Assembly: GCA_023387295.1 (NCBI GenBank)
Contig: JAEWIG010000292.1
Coordinates: 1 to 7,776 of the forward strand
Reading direction: 5' to 3'
DNA length: 7,776 nucleotides
Source of the DNA: Bacillota bacterium
GTDB lineage: Bacteria > Bacillota > Bacilli > Bacillales > Cytobacillaceae
Shown here: positions 1 to 4,967 of the stretch, one piece after another
How the letters are laid out: each line of letters starts with the position of its first letter
How positions within the stretch are numbered: the stretch's first letter is position 1
Translations under genes and position numbers: made by a program
Notes under the pieces: generated by a model
The model's input: the letters and a program-made list of their open reading frames with translations, nothing else
What the model was told of the DNA's origin: nothing
Database searches by the model: none

Positions 1-69
1 TTATTGGACCATATTAATAGTAGAAAAATGAAAAGAAAAATCAAAGCTAGTTACTAGGAGGAAGAGATA

Positions 70-501
70 TTGAAAACGGTTCGTGATTTGATGACGGAAA
101 ATGTAGATAGCTGTTCTTTATTAGACAATGTGTATGAGGTAGCAGTAAAAATGAAGGAATCAAATGTAGGAGCAATTCCGATAGTGGATCACGATAGATT
201 AGTCGGAATGATTACGGACAGAGATATTGTTACCCGCTGTGTCGCTGAGAAAAAGCCACCATCTTCAAAGGTAGAAGAAATAATGAGTAGAGAATTAATC
301 ACCGTTTCTAGTGAAGCTAGTTCTTATGAGGCTGTACGACTAATGTCGGAGCATCAAATCCGCAGGCTACCAGTAGTTGAAGGGGATAAGTTAGTGGGAA
401 TTGTCTCACTAGGGGATTTTGCTACCCATCATCTAACAAATGAACAGGCAGGAAATGCACTCTCTGAGATTTCTGAAACAGGTAATGAACTACAGCATTG
501 A
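70..501 (+). CDS. ylbB: CBS-domain pair protein YlbB
   Basis: A 143-residue cytoplasmic protein made almost entirely of two CBS domains, at about residues 9-58 and 72-130. Each has the usual ending: GMITDRDIV in the first and GIVSLGDFA in the second, preceded by hydrophobic strands such as VGAIPIVD and IRRLPVVE. Paired CBS domains (a Bateman module) generally bind adenosine nucleotides; the ligand and the partner of YlbB are not known. No other domain is attached, so it could be a stand-alone sensor. The start is TTG at 70, chosen because TAGGAGG at 55-61 lies 8 nt upstream and the protein then begins MKTVRDLM, right at the first CBS domain. Its place before ylbC matches the B. subtilis locus, and a terminator follows directly. 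The family call is secure; the symbol rests on synteny. Confidence 0.93.
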   Translation: MKTVRDLMTENVDSCSLLDNVYEVAVKMKESNVGAIPIVDHDRLVGMITDRDIVTRCVAEKKPPSSKVEEIMSRELITVSSEASSYEAVRLMSEHQIRRLPVVEGDKLVGIVSLGDFATHHLTNEQAGNALSEISETGNELQH

Positions 502-530
502 AAACAGCACCCCTAGGGGTGTTTTTTCTT
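501..530 (+). terminator. Rho-independent terminator after ylbB
   Basis: The inverted repeat CACCCC-TA-GGGGTG at 508-521 (in RNA about 5 bp with a CTAG loop) is followed at once by six T at 522-527. The A-rich left flank can pair with the T run. It overlaps the ylbB stop codon, so ylbB ends its transcription unit and ylbC needs its own promoter. Confidence 0.9.
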
Positions 531-593
531 TGAGAGTTATTAGAAATTTATTTTGATTTTTCAAACCCCTTCTATTAAAAAGAAACTTAATAA

Positions 594-645
594 TGATATA
601 CTATTTTATAGAATGTCATCATAAATATAATAGAAAAATAGTATA
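594..645 (+). promoter_or_regulatory. Possible extended -10 promoter with overlapping 11-bp inverted repeat, upstream of ylbC
   Basis: TGATATACT at 594-602 fits an extended -10 element (TGN-TATACT); no good -35 is seen upstream. The same -10 is part of a perfect 11-bp inverted repeat, TATACTATTTT at 597-607 and AAAATAGTATA at 635-645, which ends just before the ylbC Shine-Dalgarno. A second -10-like TATAAT lies between the arms at 626-631. The repeat could be an operator or an mRNA hairpin. This is inference from pattern alone. Confidence 0.35.
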
Positions 646-661
646 GAAAGGGGGAAGTAAT

Positions 662-1726
662 CTGCGAGTACTAATTAGAACTTTAATTGTAATCTCTGCT
701 CTATTATTGCTCGGTTTTGTTTTTAATATAGAGAATAATGAGAATACTGATATTTTAGTAAATGAGAATAGTCATAAACCGAAAGTAGCAGAACAATTAG
801 AAGAATCCCCTGATGAAGCTAAAAAAATCGATATCCCCAATCAAGGGCTGACAAGCTTTATGGGGAAAACGAGTACCGAGTTAATAAATAAATTTGGCAA
901 GCCTGCAAGAATCGATCGTTCACTTTATGATTATGATTGGTGGATTTATCCGAACGACTATGAAGAATATTTTCAAGTTGGAATAGCCGATGATAGGGTT
1001 GTGACTATATTTGCGACAGGAGAGAAGGCGCAAATCCCACCGTTTAAAATTGGGCAGTCAATTGGAGAAATTTATACTACAACCCAAATTGAAACGGATA
1101 TTAGTTTAGATTATCAAAATGGTTCCTATCGATTTGAATTATCAGAAGATGATTTAAATAGTCGGCCGATTATTTTTGTGGGTGATTTTTATGCCCAGCT
1201 ATATATTGATAAATTTACAGGGACATTATCGAGTGTACGACTATTAAATGCGGAGACATTAATAAAACAACACCCTTATGAAATGGTTTATCGCGGTGAA
1301 TTGTTAGAAGTGGAGCCACTGCCTGATATATTTGAAGAAGAGGTAAATCTAAGCAAAAGCCGACAAATATTCGATTTAACGAATGTGATTCGTGTCCGTC
1401 ATGGAATAGCGCCATTAGAATGGGATGAGCAAACTGCAGAGGCGGCTTATGTTCATAGTCAAGATATGTATGAATCCCAGCAATTCTCACATACATCTGA
1501 AAAGAATGGAGAATTAGACGATCGATTAGAAGCAAGTAGTGTTGTTTTTCAAATTGCAGGAGAAAATATTGCAGCTAATTATATCGATGCACCTGCTGTT
1601 ATAGAAGGCTGGCTTAATAGTAAAAGTCACCGAGAAAGCTTGTTAAATGAAGAGTTTACCCATTTAGGGGTAGGGGTTTATAAAAGGCATTATACGCAAA
1701 ATTTTATTGGTAAGTGGCAAAATTAA
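662..1726 (+). CDS. ylbC: CAP-domain extracytoplasmic protein YlbC
   Basis: A 354-residue exported protein of unknown biochemical role. A hydrophobic N-terminus (VLIRTLIVISALLLLGFVF, about residues 3-21) acts as signal peptide or anchor. It is followed by a charged linker, a middle domain (about residues 65-205) resembling the CAP-associated N-terminal family, and a C-terminal CAP/SCP-like domain (about 232-352). The four typical CAP cavity residues are visible: H265 in YVHSQDM, H277 in FSHTS, E301 in AGENIA and H323 in KSHRES. The start chosen is CTG at 662, because AAAGGGGG at 647-654 sits 7 nt upstream and this start restores the signal sequence. The next alternative, TTG at 707, has no Shine-Dalgarno and would cut the hydrophobic segment; an in-frame TAG at 644 rules out a longer form. 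It ends 8 bp from the convergent gene, with no clear terminator between. Confidence 0.9.
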   Translation: MRVLIRTLIVISALLLLGFVFNIENNENTDILVNENSHKPKVAEQLEESPDEAKKIDIPNQGLTSFMGKTSTELINKFGKPARIDRSLYDYDWWIYPNDYEEYFQVGIADDRVVTIFATGEKAQIPPFKIGQSIGEIYTTTQIETDISLDYQNGSYRFELSEDDLNSRPIIFVGDFYAQLYIDKFTGTLSSVRLLNAETLIKQHPYEMVYRGELLEVEPLPDIFEEEVNLSKSRQIFDLTNVIRVRHGIAPLEWDEQTAEAAYVHSQDMYESQQFSHTSEKNGELDDRLEASSVVFQIAGENIAANYIDAPAVIEGWLNSKSHRESLLNEEFTHLGVGVYKRHYTQNFIGKWQN

Positions 1727-1734
1727 GCACTCAT

Positions 1735-2088
1735 TTATTGTTTTTCAATTCGACTAACTTGAAAGTAGTCTTCCTTCCAATTGCCGTATAGATGTACGAA
1801 ATCTCCTATTGCAATAGATGGAATTTGAAAATCTTTTTCTATCGGAATGATTTTTTTTACATGCCAATTTTTAATGTTGGATTGAATCGTTAATTCTAAC
1901 ACATAAATGAATCGATAATAAGAATATCGTTGTTTTTGTCCGTTTATTTGGACAATTTCTCCAGAAATCACTGCTTCTTCGGCTACAGTTTTTAACTGTA
2001 GCCATTTTTGTTGGCTTTCACGCATTTCTTTTTTTGTGAGCCAATAGAAATAGAAACATATAATTGGAATGACAATTGCAGTTACCAT
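1735..2088 (-). CDS. Small membrane-anchored protein, OB-like C-terminal part, unknown function
   Basis: A 117-residue protein I do not recognise. Residues 1-17 (MVTAIVIPIICFYFYWL) are a membrane segment, followed by a basic stretch (TKKEMRES) and a short helical linker. From about residue 40 a strand-rich part begins with GEIVQINGQKQR and ends with GDFVHLYGNWKEDYFQVSRI; this alternation resembles a small OB-type or similar beta-barrel, but that is only inferred. The start is ATG at 2088, preceded on the minus strand by AAGGGG (2099-2104) 10 nt away. Longer open-frame starts would overlap the thioesterase gene and put residues before the membrane segment. The gap to the thioesterase stop is 31 nt and no promoter is seen between, so the two are probably cotranscribed. 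The gene converges on ylbC. Confidence 0.7.
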   Translation of the reverse strand: MVTAIVIPIICFYFYWLTKKEMRESQQKWLQLKTVAEEAVISGEIVQINGQKQRYSYYRFIYVLELTIQSNIKNWHVKKIIPIEKDFQIPSIAIGDFVHLYGNWKEDYFQVSRIEKQ

Positions 2089-2119
2089 ATGATCCCAACC
2101 CCTTATTTTCATAAGCGCA

Positions 2120-2605
2120 TTATTTTTTTGCGATAATAAAAAAGCTTCCTGATGCTTGGGCGATTTTTTTACCATCTGATCGATGAACAGTAGCAGATAG
2201 CACCATTGTTTTAGACCCTTTATGATCAATTTGTGCCTTGCATTGTAAATAATCACCATTTCCTACTGCTAAATAATGAATGTTTAATTGGGTTGTGACA
2301 GCATTAAAACCATCGGGAAGTATGATATTAGCAAGTATCCCCATAGCTGTATCAATTATTGTCGCAGTAATCCCTCCATGAACGATGCCTAGAGAATTAT
2401 TTATGAGTGAGCTGATTGGTATTGTTATTTCGCAGCTTTCATTATCAATAACTTTTTCCATATGTAGAAGACTGTCAATAAATGAACTGTTCTCTTTCGT
2501 TTGTTTGTTGTTAATTCCTTGCATTAAATCATAAAGAACTTTTAGTTCTTCTTCGCTAGCATTGTCAATACATGTGTTAAATAAGTTTCGAAGCTCTGTA
2601 ACCAA
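2120..2605 (-). CDS. PaaI-family hotdog-fold acyl-CoA thioesterase
   Basis: A 161-residue cytoplasmic protein with the PaaI/YbgC-type hotdog signature: GIVHGGITATIIDTAMGI at about residues 73-90, holding the HGG turn (76-78) and the following D85 on the central helix, positions where this family carries out thioester hydrolysis. The later strands AVTTQLNIHYLA and DYLQCKAQIDHKGSKTMV fit the sheet. Such enzymes hydrolyse acyl- or aryl-CoA; the substrate here is unknown. About 40 mostly helical residues precede the hotdog core, longer than in minimal members of 120-140 residues. The start is TTG at 2605 with GAAGGTGA (2612-2619) upstream. It heads a two-gene minus-strand unit with a sigma-A-type promoter at 2638-2666. 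I do not recall it in the B. subtilis ylb locus, so it looks like a lineage-specific insertion. Confidence 0.87.
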   Translation of the reverse strand: MVTELRNLFNTCIDNASEEELKVLYDLMQGINNKQTKENSSFIDSLLHMEKVIDNESCEITIPISSLINNSLGIVHGGITATIIDTAMGILANIILPDGFNAVTTQLNIHYLAVGNGDYLQCKAQIDHKGSKTMVLSATVHRSDGKKIAQASGSFFIIAKK

Positions 2606-2637
2606 ATTTATTCACCTTCAAGTTGTCATCTCTCATT

Positions 2638-2666
2638 ATTTTATCATTAAGGAGGGTTGGATTCAA
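2638..2666 (-). promoter_or_regulatory. Sigma-A-type promoter of the thioesterase unit
   Basis: On the minus strand, TTGAAT (2661-2666) is followed after exactly 17 nt by TAAAAT (2638-2643), and the -10 is preceded by TGA, giving an extended -10 (TGN). The predicted RNA start near 2631 leaves a leader of about 25 nt that carries the Shine-Dalgarno of the TTG start at 2605. Spacing and sequence are good, but it has not been tested. Confidence 0.6.
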
Positions 2667-2670
2667 TTTC

Positions 2671-2697
2671 ACCTTTTACTAATTTTTTCATAAAGTA
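2671..2697 (+). promoter_or_regulatory. Sigma-K-like promoter of ylbD-ylbE
   Basis: CATAAAGTA at 2689-2697 matches the sigma-K -10 consensus CATANNNTA exactly, and AC at 2671-2672 lies 16 nt upstream, the spacing used by this mother-cell sigma factor. The expected RNA start near 2704 would give a leader of about 30 nt containing the ylbD ribosome binding site. Sigma-K control would fit the coat-protein family of YlbD. It lies back to back with the divergent sigma-A promoter at 2638-2666. Confidence 0.5.
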
Positions 2698-2732
2698 TTA
2701 TAGGCAGTTGTTGCAATTGAGGTGAATTGAAA

Positions 2733-3134
2733 ATGACTAAAAAAAAGCTCCATCCTTCAGTTGAAAAGTTTAAACAGTTTGTGAGGGCGAATCCGGCTTT
2801 AATAAAAGAAGTAAGATCAGGTAAGAGCACGCTTCAAGAGCTTTATGAAGATTGGTATTTACTCGGAGAAGAAGATTCCAGATGGGATCCATTTCGAATA
2901 ACAGAGAAAAAAGAGGCTGTCCCGAAAGCGAAATCCTCGGATTGGATGACAAATATTATGGAATCTCTTAAGAAAATGGATCCTAATCAAATGCAAGGCT
3001 ATATTGGAAATCTGAGCAATACGTTGGCATCTATTCAAGGTGTTTTATCCCAATTTCAACATAATAGTCAATTAAGTCCGCCAAAATCAGGGGGAGAGAA
3101 AATATCGAATCCATTTATTTTTAATAAAGATTAA
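2733..3134 (+). CDS. ylbD: YlbD family putative spore coat protein
   Basis: A 133-residue, highly charged soluble protein whose length and sequence match the YlbD coat family. The N-terminal half carries the typical pattern LHPSVEKFKQFVRANP, then LIKEVRSGKSTLQELYEDW with the motif WYLLGEEDSRW. The C-terminal half is helical (MTNIMESLKKMDPNQMQGY) and ends in a polar, low-complexity tail. The family is assigned to the spore coat; its molecular role is unknown. The start chosen is ATG at 2733, 7 nt after GAGGTGA (2719-2725). The in-frame TTG at 2727 is only 1 nt from that site and is unlikely. ylbE follows after 16 nt, so the two form one unit, with a sigma-K-like promoter upstream and a strong terminator behind ylbE. 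Confidence 0.92.
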   Translation: MTKKKLHPSVEKFKQFVRANPALIKEVRSGKSTLQELYEDWYLLGEEDSRWDPFRITEKKEAVPKAKSSDWMTNIMESLKKMDPNQMQGYIGNLSNTLASIQGVLSQFQHNSQLSPPKSGGEKISNPFIFNKD

Positions 3135-3150
3135 GAAGGAGAAAAGGAGT

Positions 3151-3393
3151 ATGAGAAAAGAAGTAAGTAATTATATTGCCCAGAATAAGGATTTGCAAAG
3201 ATTTATTCGAGAGCAACCTCGATGGTATAGAAGCCTTTCTCGAAACCCAACCCAAATTGATTCTCTTGAAATCGCTTCTTTACATTATCATAAAAATACA
3301 ATTCCACATAAAGTTGAAAAATTTACAACTGGCGTGCAAATGGCTTCAATGATGATGGGCATGTTTCAAGCAATGAATAGCAATCAGTCATAG
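3151..3393 (+). CDS. ylbE: YlbE-like protein
   Basis: An 80-residue protein of the YlbE-like family, unknown function. The N-terminal half holds the recognisable pattern FIREQPRWYRSLSRNP (about residues 19-34), rich in aromatic and basic residues. The C-terminus is methionine-rich and hydrophobic (ASMMMGMFQAM), perhaps a short amphipathic or membrane-contacting helix. The start is ATG at 3151 after a doubled purine-rich site, AAGGAGAAAAGGAG, that ends just before it. It follows ylbD by 16 nt without a terminator and is closed by the hairpin at 3395-3427, so the ylbD-ylbE pair is very likely a single transcription unit. If the upstream sigma-K-like promoter is used, it would be made in the mother cell late in sporulation. 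Confidence 0.88.
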   Translation: MRKEVSNYIAQNKDLQRFIREQPRWYRSLSRNPTQIDSLEIASLHYHKNTIPHKVEKFTTGVQMASMMMGMFQAMNSNQS

Positions 3394-3394
3394 T

Positions 3395-3440
3395 ATAAGC
3401 TTTCTCATATTATAAGAGAGAGCTTATTATTTTTGTCTTT
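3395..3440 (+). terminator. Rho-independent terminator after ylbE
   Basis: A 12-bp stem, ATAAGCTTTCTC (3395-3406) with GAGAGAGCTTAT (3416-3427) and one G-U pair, encloses a 9-nt AT loop and is followed by a T-rich stretch ATTTTTGTCTTT. It begins 2 nt after the ylbE stop codon. Confidence 0.88.
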
Positions 3441-3548
3441 ATTATGCCAGGAGAAGTAAGAGTAAAAAAAGGATGTGCTGTAAACAATAAGGTTATCGTG
3501 AATTTGATAAAAGGTAAGATTATGCTCTATTTAAAGGAGAGATAGTTA

Positions 3549-3977
3549 ATGAGAGGTCTTATGTACCTTTTAATCAGCTGTTCGCTAACTGCTACAACTG
3601 GTTGTAATAAAGACATTCCTAAACCCGAAACGAATATCGATATCCTTCCGATATTAAATATTGTTTCATCTAATGTTGCCGCTGCTTCTAGCATAAAGAG
3701 CGATCATAAAGATGCATTTTATGTGAAATCACAAGTTAAAGGGAAGGATGTATTTATTGAATGCGTAGTTCCTGCAGTAACATTCAGAAACACCAATGCA
3801 AGCAATAAAGCAAAAATGATTGTTTATGTTAATGGAAAGGAGAAAGAAGAAGTTTCCTCTGCGGCATTTATTATTAAAGATTTACCATCAGGGACTCATC
3901 GCTTGAAATTAAAAGTAGTAAAACTTAAGGACGCTTCCTATAATTTACAAAAAGAATTTCTTGTGACCATTCCATAA
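3549..3977 (+). CDS. Small putative lipoprotein, beta-sandwich-like, unknown function
   Basis: A 142-residue exported protein I do not recognise. The N-terminus (MRGLMYLLISCSLTATTGCN) is a short hydrophobic signal ending in TTGC, so Cys19 is the probable lipidated residue; the position at -3 is T rather than the usual L, which makes the lipobox weak. A low-complexity linker follows. From about residue 55 the chain is strand-rich, with DVFIECVVPAVTF, KMIVYVNGKEKE, AAFIIKDLPSGTHRLKL and KEFLVTIP. That pattern suggests one immunoglobulin-like or similar beta-sandwich domain, by inference only. The start is ATG at 3549 with AAAGGAGA at 3533-3540. It lies between the terminator of ylbE and a probable ylbF promoter, so it is likely its own unit; no strong promoter was found in 3441-3532. 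B. subtilis has no gene here that I recall. Confidence 0.78.
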   Translation: MRGLMYLLISCSLTATTGCNKDIPKPETNIDILPILNIVSSNVAAASSIKSDHKDAFYVKSQVKGKDVFIECVVPAVTFRNTNASNKAKMIVYVNGKEKEEVSSAAFIIKDLPSGTHRLKLKVVKLKDASYNLQKEFLVTIP

Positions 3978-3980
3978 CTT

Positions 3981-4007
3981 TTGCTTTCTCCTGTTTCATG
4001 GTAAAAT
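3981..4007 (+). promoter_or_regulatory. Possible ylbF promoter
   Basis: TGGTAAAAT at 3999-4007 is an extended -10 (TGN-TAAAAT), with TTGCTT at 3981-3986 as a weak -35 at a short 15-nt spacing (16 if read as TTTGCT). The RNA would start close to 4014, directly before the ylbF Shine-Dalgarno. The ATG at 3998-4000, the first of the ylbF frame, then lies inside this promoter, which supports the downstream TTG start. Confidence 0.4.
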
Positions 4008-4030
4008 ATGAAGCGGAGGTGAGCTTTATT

Positions 4031-4474
4031 TTGCTTGCAACAATGGAAGGAATAGAAATTTTAGAGGAAGCCGAGAAAATCGCTTTTTTAATCATTCATT
4101 CAGTGGAGGCGGAGCAATACCGCCAATGTTTATATAAATTGAAAACGAATAAAGTGACACAGCGTAAAATAAATGACTTTGTACAGATGAAAGAGCAGTA
4201 TGAGGAGGTTCAGCGCTTCGGTAAATACCATCCAGATTATAAAACAGCAATGAAATCAATCCGTGAAATTAAACGTACGATGGATCTGGACATACATGTA
4301 GCTGAGTTTAGAAAAGCAGAAAATGCTCTTCAAGCTTTATTGGACGAAGTAAGTGCTATAATCGGTCGCTCTGTATCGGAGCAGATAAAGGTTCCGACAG
4401 GAAATCCTTTTTTTGATAGTTCGTCAAGCTGTGGTGGGGGATGCGGAACAGGTGGAGCCTGTGGATGCTCTTAA
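4031..4474 (+). CDS. ricF: RicF (YlbF), RNase Y-modulating Ric complex subunit
   Basis: YlbF/RicF, 147 residues, nearly the length of the B. subtilis protein. In B. subtilis it works with RicA (YmcA) and RicT (YaaT) in a complex that binds iron-sulfur clusters, modulates RNase Y mRNA processing and is needed for competence, biofilm formation and sporulation. Visible family features are the helical body with EEVQRFGKYHPDYK, FRKAENALQALLDEVS and VPTGNPFFD, and the C-terminal cysteines C134, C138, C144 and C146 in CGGGCGTGGACGC, the presumed cluster ligands. The start chosen is TTG at 4031: GGAGGTGA at 4015-4022 is 8 nt upstream and the protein then begins MLATMEG, close to MYATMES of B. subtilis as I recall it. 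The ATG at 3998 in the same frame has no Shine-Dalgarno and would add 11 unrelated residues. Confidence 0.94.
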   Translation: MLATMEGIEILEEAEKIAFLIIHSVEAEQYRQCLYKLKTNKVTQRKINDFVQMKEQYEEVQRFGKYHPDYKTAMKSIREIKRTMDLDIHVAEFRKAENALQALLDEVSAIIGRSVSEQIKVPTGNPFFDSSSSCGGGCGTGGACGCS

Positions 4475-4554
4475 TTAGATAAAAATTAGCTAGACGGTTT
4501 GTCATTTTATGCTAGACTAATTAGTAATTATTATTTTTTTTAAGGGGAAAAATT

Positions 4555-4830
4555 ATGCTCGGTCAACGACAAGGAATAATTGTGTGGCTTTATTCATTGA
4601 AACAGGCAAAGATGCTTCGAAAATTTGGGAATATTCATTATGTCTCAAAACGGCTGAAATATGTTGTATTATATTGTGATCTTGTAGAAGTAGAAGGAAT
4701 AATGGGAAAGCTTAATTCCTATTCTTTTGTAAAAAAAGTAGAGCCGTCGTATAAGCCATTTTTAAAAGTGGAATTTGAAAATAAAAAGCCTGATAAAGCA
4801 AAAGAATATGATTATAAAATGGGAATATAA
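4555..4830 (+). CDS. ylbG: YlbG family protein (DUF2129)
   Basis: A 91-residue cytoplasmic protein of the YlbG/DUF2129 family, unknown function. The N-terminal block RQGIIVWLYSLKQAKMLRKF, then NIHYVSKRLKYVVLYCD and KKVEPSYKPFLKVEFE, are the conserved stretches of this small alpha/beta family. The family's usual length is about 90 residues, so this copy is complete; the last residues (NKKPDKAKEYDYKMG) are a charged tail. The start is ATG at 4555 with AAGGGGA at 4542-4548, 6 nt away. It follows ricF by 80 nt. That gap is AT-rich and contains no clear terminator, so read-through from ricF is possible, as is a promoter within the gap (TTGTCA at 4499-4504 without a convincing -10). A good terminator follows the stop. 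Confidence 0.92.
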   Translation: MLGQRQGIIVWLYSLKQAKMLRKFGNIHYVSKRLKYVVLYCDLVEVEGIMGKLNSYSFVKKVEPSYKPFLKVEFENKKPDKAKEYDYKMGI

Positions 4831-4833
4831 AGG

Positions 4834-4860
4834 TGAGAGGTTTACCCTCTCATTTTTTTA
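4834..4860 (+). terminator. Rho-independent terminator after ylbG
   Basis: A 7-bp stem, TGAGAGG (4834-4840) and CCTCTCA (4846-4852), encloses the 5-nt loop TTTAC and is followed by seven T at 4853-4859. It starts 3 nt past the ylbG stop codon and separates ylbG from the next gene. Confidence 0.92.
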
Positions 4861-4870
4861 TTTAAGAAAA

Positions 4871-4898
4871 TTGACCAATTTCACCATGTTTATACAAA
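4871..4898 (+). promoter_or_regulatory. Weak candidate promoter for the 4968 gene
   Basis: TTGACC at 4871-4876 is a near-consensus -35 and TACAAA at 4893-4898 a fair -10 at a 16-nt spacing. TATACA at 4891-4896 would be the better -10 but is only 14 nt away. The gene follows a terminator and so needs a promoter in this gap of about 105 nt; this is the best seen. Confidence 0.3.
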
Positions 4899-4967
4899 TT
4901 TCATGTGACTGATGTCGAATGTTTTGGTATGGTATTTGTATAGAAAAAATGATTGAGGGGAATTGCC

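Noticed and set aside
1..57. Open frame at the window edge ending in TAG at 55-57, possibly the 3' end of an upstream gene
   Set aside because: Only 18 codons are visible, the residues are lysine-rich without any recognisable motif, and the other frames also close quickly. Whether it is coding cannot be decided.
1215..1535. 106-codon minus-strand frame inside ylbC
   Set aside because: Shadow of the ylbC CAP domain, which carries all its conserved residues on the plus strand.
2089..2259. N-terminal extension of the 1735 minus-strand gene (57 residues)
   Set aside because: It overlaps the 3' end of the thioesterase in another frame, and the start at 2088 has its own Shine-Dalgarno and a membrane segment right at the N-terminus.
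2770..2952. 60-codon minus-strand frame inside ylbD
   Set aside because: Shadow of ylbD; no ribosome binding site and no family likeness.
3444..3545. 33-codon frame before the lipoprotein gene
   Set aside because: No Shine-Dalgarno, starts right behind a terminator, and is in the same frame as the lipoprotein behind a TAG; it may be open by chance.
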